A stretch of DNA of 16,666 nucleotides from positions 1 through 16,666 of the forward strand of contig JAISNB010000188.1 in the NCBI GenBank assembly GCA_031276435.1. Reading direction: 5' to 3'. The notes under the pieces were generated by a model. That model ran no database searches and was not told the DNA's origin. It saw only the letters and a program-made list of their open reading frames with translations. A program made the position numbers and the translations under genes. Shown one piece after another: positions 14,022 to 16,666 of the stretch. This DNA is from Burkholderiaceae bacterium. GTDB lineage: Bacteria > Pseudomonadota > Gammaproteobacteria > Burkholderiales > Burkholderiaceae_C. Position 1 is the stretch's first letter. The number at the start of each line of letters is the position of its first letter.

Positions 14022-14897
14022 CTATTGCCGTGCGGTGCGCACGTTGCGCGGCAAGGGCATGGGATGGCTGGCGCGCCAGGGGTTGATGTCCAGCCCGCCG
14101 CGGCGGGTGTAGCGCGCGTAAACCAGCAGGCGCGTGGGTTTGCAGCGCGTCCAGATGTCCATGAAGATGCGCTCTGCGCATTGCTCGTGAAACTCGTTGT
14201 GGTTGCGAAAGCTCACGATGTATTGCAGCAGGCCGCCCTGCTCGATTTGCGCGCCGGTGTAGCTGATTTGCACGCTGCCCCAGTCGGGCTGGCCGGTGAC
14301 CAGGCAGTTGCTTTTGAGCAGGCGGCTGCTCAGCGTCTCTGTCACGGCGGGCGCGTGCCAGGCGGCGCGCAGCAGCTCGGGCGCGGGGGTGTAGCGATCG
14401 CACTCGATGTCCAGCCGGTCCAGATTCAGGCCATCCAGTTCGGCAACGCGCTCGCGGGCGAAATCCTCGGGCGCGAGCAGGCGCACACTGGCCGTGGCGC
14501 GCACAGCACTGCCGTGCCAGATGGCGGCGCTGATGGCATCGGCCAGCAGGCGCTGGACGCTGGCCCCGCTGTCAAAGCGCGTGCCGCTGAAGCTGTTCAG
14601 GTAGAGCTTGAGGGATTTGCTTTCGATGATGTGCGTGCTCTCGCACGGCACCATGATGTGGGCAATGGCAATCTGGGGCTTGCCGCGCGCGTTGAGCCAG
14701 GACAGTTCGTAGGCCGTCCACAAATCGGCGCCCAAAAAGGGCGGCTGCTCGCCCACGCCGATTTCGGCGCGCTTGGGCGCGCGCGGCAGGGGCGCCAGCA
14801 GGCTGGCGTCGTACTGGTCAGCGTAGACGCTGGCCTTGCCCAGTGGCACGTTGCCGGGCAAGTCAGCGGCGTCGGCGGGTGTGGCGGGCGTGTTCAT
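14022..14897 (-). CDS. queF: NADPH-dependent 7-cyano-7-deazaguanine reductase (YqcD type)
   Basis: A 291-residue enzyme, the long two-domain form of QueF found in proteobacteria. It reduces preQ0 to preQ1 in the synthesis of the tRNA base queuosine. Seen in order: N-terminal PLGKASVYADQYDASLLAPLPR, the QueF motif ESKSLKLYLNSF (92-103), the catalytic cysteine in LLKSNCLVTGQPDWG (Cys198), substrate-binding FHE (236-238) and RYTRRGGLDINPWR. All key residues are present. Start ATG 14897 overlaps the stop of the upstream hydrolase as ATGA, indicating translational coupling; the open frame further upstream is a shadow of the hydrolase. No preQ1 riboswitch can precede it because its 5' flank is coding. 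Confidence 0.96.
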   Translation of the reverse strand: MNTPATPADAADLPGNVPLGKASVYADQYDASLLAPLPRAPKRAEIGVGEQPPFLGADLWTAYELSWLNARGKPQIAIAHIMVPCESTHIIESKSLKLYLNSFSGTRFDSGASVQRLLADAISAAIWHGSAVRATASVRLLAPEDFARERVAELDGLNLDRLDIECDRYTPAPELLRAAWHAPAVTETLSSRLLKSNCLVTGQPDWGSVQISYTGAQIEQGGLLQYIVSFRNHNEFHEQCAERIFMDIWTRCKPTRLLVYARYTRRGGLDINPWRASHPMPLPRNVRTARQ

Positions 14898-15793
14898 GCG
14901 TGGGTTTGCAAAAACGCAATCAGGTGCGGCAGCAGTTGCGCGCAGACGCCAGCAGCCAGGTCGTGGCCCATGCCGTCGATGGCGACAAAGCGCGCGCCGG
15001 GAATGCGCCGCGCCGTGTCCTGCCCGCAGGCCATGGGCACAAAGGCGTCGTGCACGCCGTGCAAAACCAGCGTGGGGCACTGAATGCGCTGCAAAAGCGC
15101 GGCGCGTCCGGTATCGGCCAGCACGGCCACCATTTGCCGCAGGCTGGCGTGCGGGTCGCTGTCGCGGGCCAGGGAGGCGTCGACCATGGCCCGCAAATCG
15201 GCGGGCGACTGCGGATGAGCCGGACTGCCCACGGCCCTGAAAAAATCCACACAGTAGCGCGCGAGGGCCTCGGGGTCTGTGCCACGCGGTTTTTTGAACA
15301 TGGCCTTGAGCACCTTGGGATCGGGGCCGGGCAGGCCGCGCGCGCCGCTGCTGCTCATGATGCTGCTCAAGGTGATGACGCGCCCGGGCGCGGCCAGCGC
15401 GACGCGCTGCGCAATCATGCCGCCCATGCTGGCGCCCGCCACGTGGGCGCGCTGGATGCCGAGCGCGTCCAGCACGCCAATGGCGTCCTGCGCCATATCG
15501 GACAGGGTGTAGGGCAGGCGGGGCTTGATGCCCAGGGCCAGCCGCACGCCAGTCCAGAACAGATTGGGTTTGCCGCATTCGCTGAAATGGCGCGACAGCC
15601 CGGCATCGCGGTTGTCCATGCGGATGACGCGAAAACCCGCGTCCACCAAAGGCCGCACAAACACGGGCGGCCAGTGGATCAGTTGCCCGCCCAGGCCCAT
15701 GATGAGCAAGATGGCCGGACGCGCGGCGTCTGCGGGGTGGGTGTCCTCAACGGCAATGGGGATGCCGTTGGCCTGGATTTGCGTGGCGGTCAT
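14894..15793 (-). CDS. Alpha/beta-fold hydrolase
   Basis: A 299-residue predicted cytoplasmic hydrolase with a complete catalytic triad: nucleophile Ser122 in the elbow GASMGG, Asp249 in HGVHDAFVP and His277 in GMGHD. The oxyanion-side motif LIMGLGGQLIHW (30-41) and DNRDAGLS (60-67) are typical of the group annotated as alpha/beta hydrolases or 3-oxoadipate enol-lactonase-like enzymes. The substrate cannot be assigned. ATG 15793 (MTATQIQANG) is preferred over an upstream start because the extra 55 residues would overlap yaaA and look like shadow sequence. The ribosome site is weak. It lies 43 bases after yaaA and overlaps queF by 4 bases, so the three genes probably form an operon. Confidence 0.9.
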   Translation of the reverse strand: MTATQIQANGIPIAVEDTHPADAARPAILLIMGLGGQLIHWPPVFVRPLVDAGFRVIRMDNRDAGLSRHFSECGKPNLFWTGVRLALGIKPRLPYTLSDMAQDAIGVLDALGIQRAHVAGASMGGMIAQRVALAAPGRVITLSSIMSSSGARGLPGPDPKVLKAMFKKPRGTDPEALARYCVDFFRAVGSPAHPQSPADLRAMVDASLARDSDPHASLRQMVAVLADTGRAALLQRIQCPTLVLHGVHDAFVPMACGQDTARRIPGARFVAIDGMGHDLAAGVCAQLLPHLIAFLQTHA

Positions 15794-15836
15794 AAAGGGC
15801 TTTGCAAGAAAAAATCGGGGTGTGCGGGCTGGATTT

Positions 15837-16628
15837 TCAGCGTTTGCGGCGAAACACCAGTCGCCTGCCCGGCTCGGACGCGCTGGCGGCAAAGGCATAG
15901 CCTTCCAGATCAAACGCCTGCAACTGCTCTGCCGTGCGCGCCTGGCACGCCACGGCATGGCGTGCCATCAGCCCGCGCGCGCGTTTGGCCAGAACGCTGA
16001 TGACCTTGTATTGCCCGGCCCTGTAGTCCTCGAACACGCAGTCAATGACCGGCGCTTGCAGCGCCTTGCGATCGACGGACTTGAAATACTCCTGCGAGGC
16101 CAGATTGACAATGGCGGCGGCGGGCGGCTGGCTGGATTTGAGGCGCTGGTTCAGGTGCTCGGTAATGCGCTGGCCCCAGAACTGGTAGAGATTGCCACCG
16201 CGCGACGTGGTCAGGCGCGTGCCCATCTCCAGCCGGTAAGGCTGCATCCAGTCCAGCGGACGCAGCACGCCGTACAGGCCGCTCAGAATGCACAGATGCT
16301 CTTGCGCCCAGTCCAGTTGCGCAGGCGTGAGCGTCCGGGCGCTCAAACCGCCGTACACATCGCCATCGAAAGCCAGCACGGCCTGTCTGGAATTGGCAGC
16401 GCTGAATCTGGACGACCACGCCGCGTAGCGCGCGGTGTTGAGCGCGGCCAGCGCGTCGCTCAAGCCCATGAGTTGCGCGATCTGCTGCGGCGAATACTGG
16501 CGCAGCACGGCAACCAGCTCGGCCGCGGCGCGGGCAAACTCGGGCAGCGTGTGGGGCAGATGGGCGGGCACCGGCGTTTCGTAATCCAGCGCCTTGGCAG
16601 GGGACAGCAAAAAAAGCATACGGGCCAT
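15837..16628 (-). CDS. yaaA: Peroxide stress protein YaaA (UPF0246)
   Basis: A 263-residue cytoplasmic protein spanning the whole YaaA/DUF328 family. The opening MLFLLSPAKALDYETP matches the family start; further marks are LMGLSDALAALNTARY, LAFDGDVYGGL, LSGLYGVLRPLDWMQPYRLEMG, NLASQEYFKSV and KVISVLAKRARGLMARH. E. coli YaaA binds DNA and lowers free iron during hydrogen peroxide stress. Two starts are possible: ATG 16628 (given) or ATG 16619, three codons later, which aligns better with the family's first methionine. Neither has a clear Shine-Dalgarno. It is first of the minus-strand set yaaA-hydrolase-queF; the 38 bases beyond it to the window end show no clear promoter. Confidence 0.95.
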   Translation of the reverse strand: MARMLFLLSPAKALDYETPVPAHLPHTLPEFARAAAELVAVLRQYSPQQIAQLMGLSDALAALNTARYAAWSSRFSAANSRQAVLAFDGDVYGGLSARTLTPAQLDWAQEHLCILSGLYGVLRPLDWMQPYRLEMGTRLTTSRGGNLYQFWGQRITEHLNQRLKSSQPPAAAIVNLASQEYFKSVDRKALQAPVIDCVFEDYRAGQYKVISVLAKRARGLMARHAVACQARTAEQLQAFDLEGYAFAASASEPGRRLVFRRKR

Positions 16629-16666
16629 TGTGTACCAGGATGCGGGCGGGCGTGGCGCTGCTGCCC

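Overview
The window is high in G+C (clearly above 60% by eye, with very many GCGC/GCGCGC runs) and gene-dense. Gene content and protein style point to a betaproteobacterium of the order Burkholderiales, probably close to Comamonadaceae. The signs are a tryptophanyl-tRNA synthetase with a C-terminal extension, a DinB with a long N-terminal insertion, a YqcD-type QueF and a DUF2069 protein beside a GlcD-like oxidase. The assignment is inference from family knowledge; no rRNA or other marker gene is present.

Layout. (1) 1-3583, plus strand: a tight run of a PHP-domain phosphatase (5' end cut by the window edge), a YciO/Sua5-like protein, an M50 membrane zinc protease and trpS. This looks like one operon, with a 4-base stop/start overlap between the second and third genes. 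(2) 3666-5106: a LuxR-type response regulator (plus) and a soluble histidine kinase (minus) facing each other, stops 10 bases apart, probably a two-component pair. (3) 5213-8177, minus strand: yihY-like membrane protein, twin-CBS protein and aroC. (4) 8201-10067, plus strand: DUF2069 membrane protein overlapping a GlcD-like FAD oxidoreductase, divergent from yihY. (5) 10068-10558: the only long gene-free stretch, holding several copies of a dispersed palindromic repeat. (6) 10559-12061, minus: a family 5 (peptide-type) ABC substrate-binding protein with a Tat-like signal and no transporter partners in view; divergent from dinB (12211-13479, plus). (7) 13601-16628, minus: yaaA, an alpha/beta hydrolase, queF (start overlapping the hydrolase stop by 4 bases) and a small YecR-like lipoprotein in a visibly less GC-rich patch.

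Most genes are housekeeping or widely conserved: tRNA charging, shikimate pathway, queuosine synthesis, nucleotide clean-up, iron/peroxide stress and translesion synthesis. I did not find a convincing undescribed system. The points most worth a second look are the domain appended to TrpS, the sensor-less kinase with its convergent regulator, the repeat cluster at 10181-10490, the DinB insertion and the YecR-like gene in an atypical base-composition island. No tRNA, rRNA, CRISPR array, transposase or prophage gene was seen.
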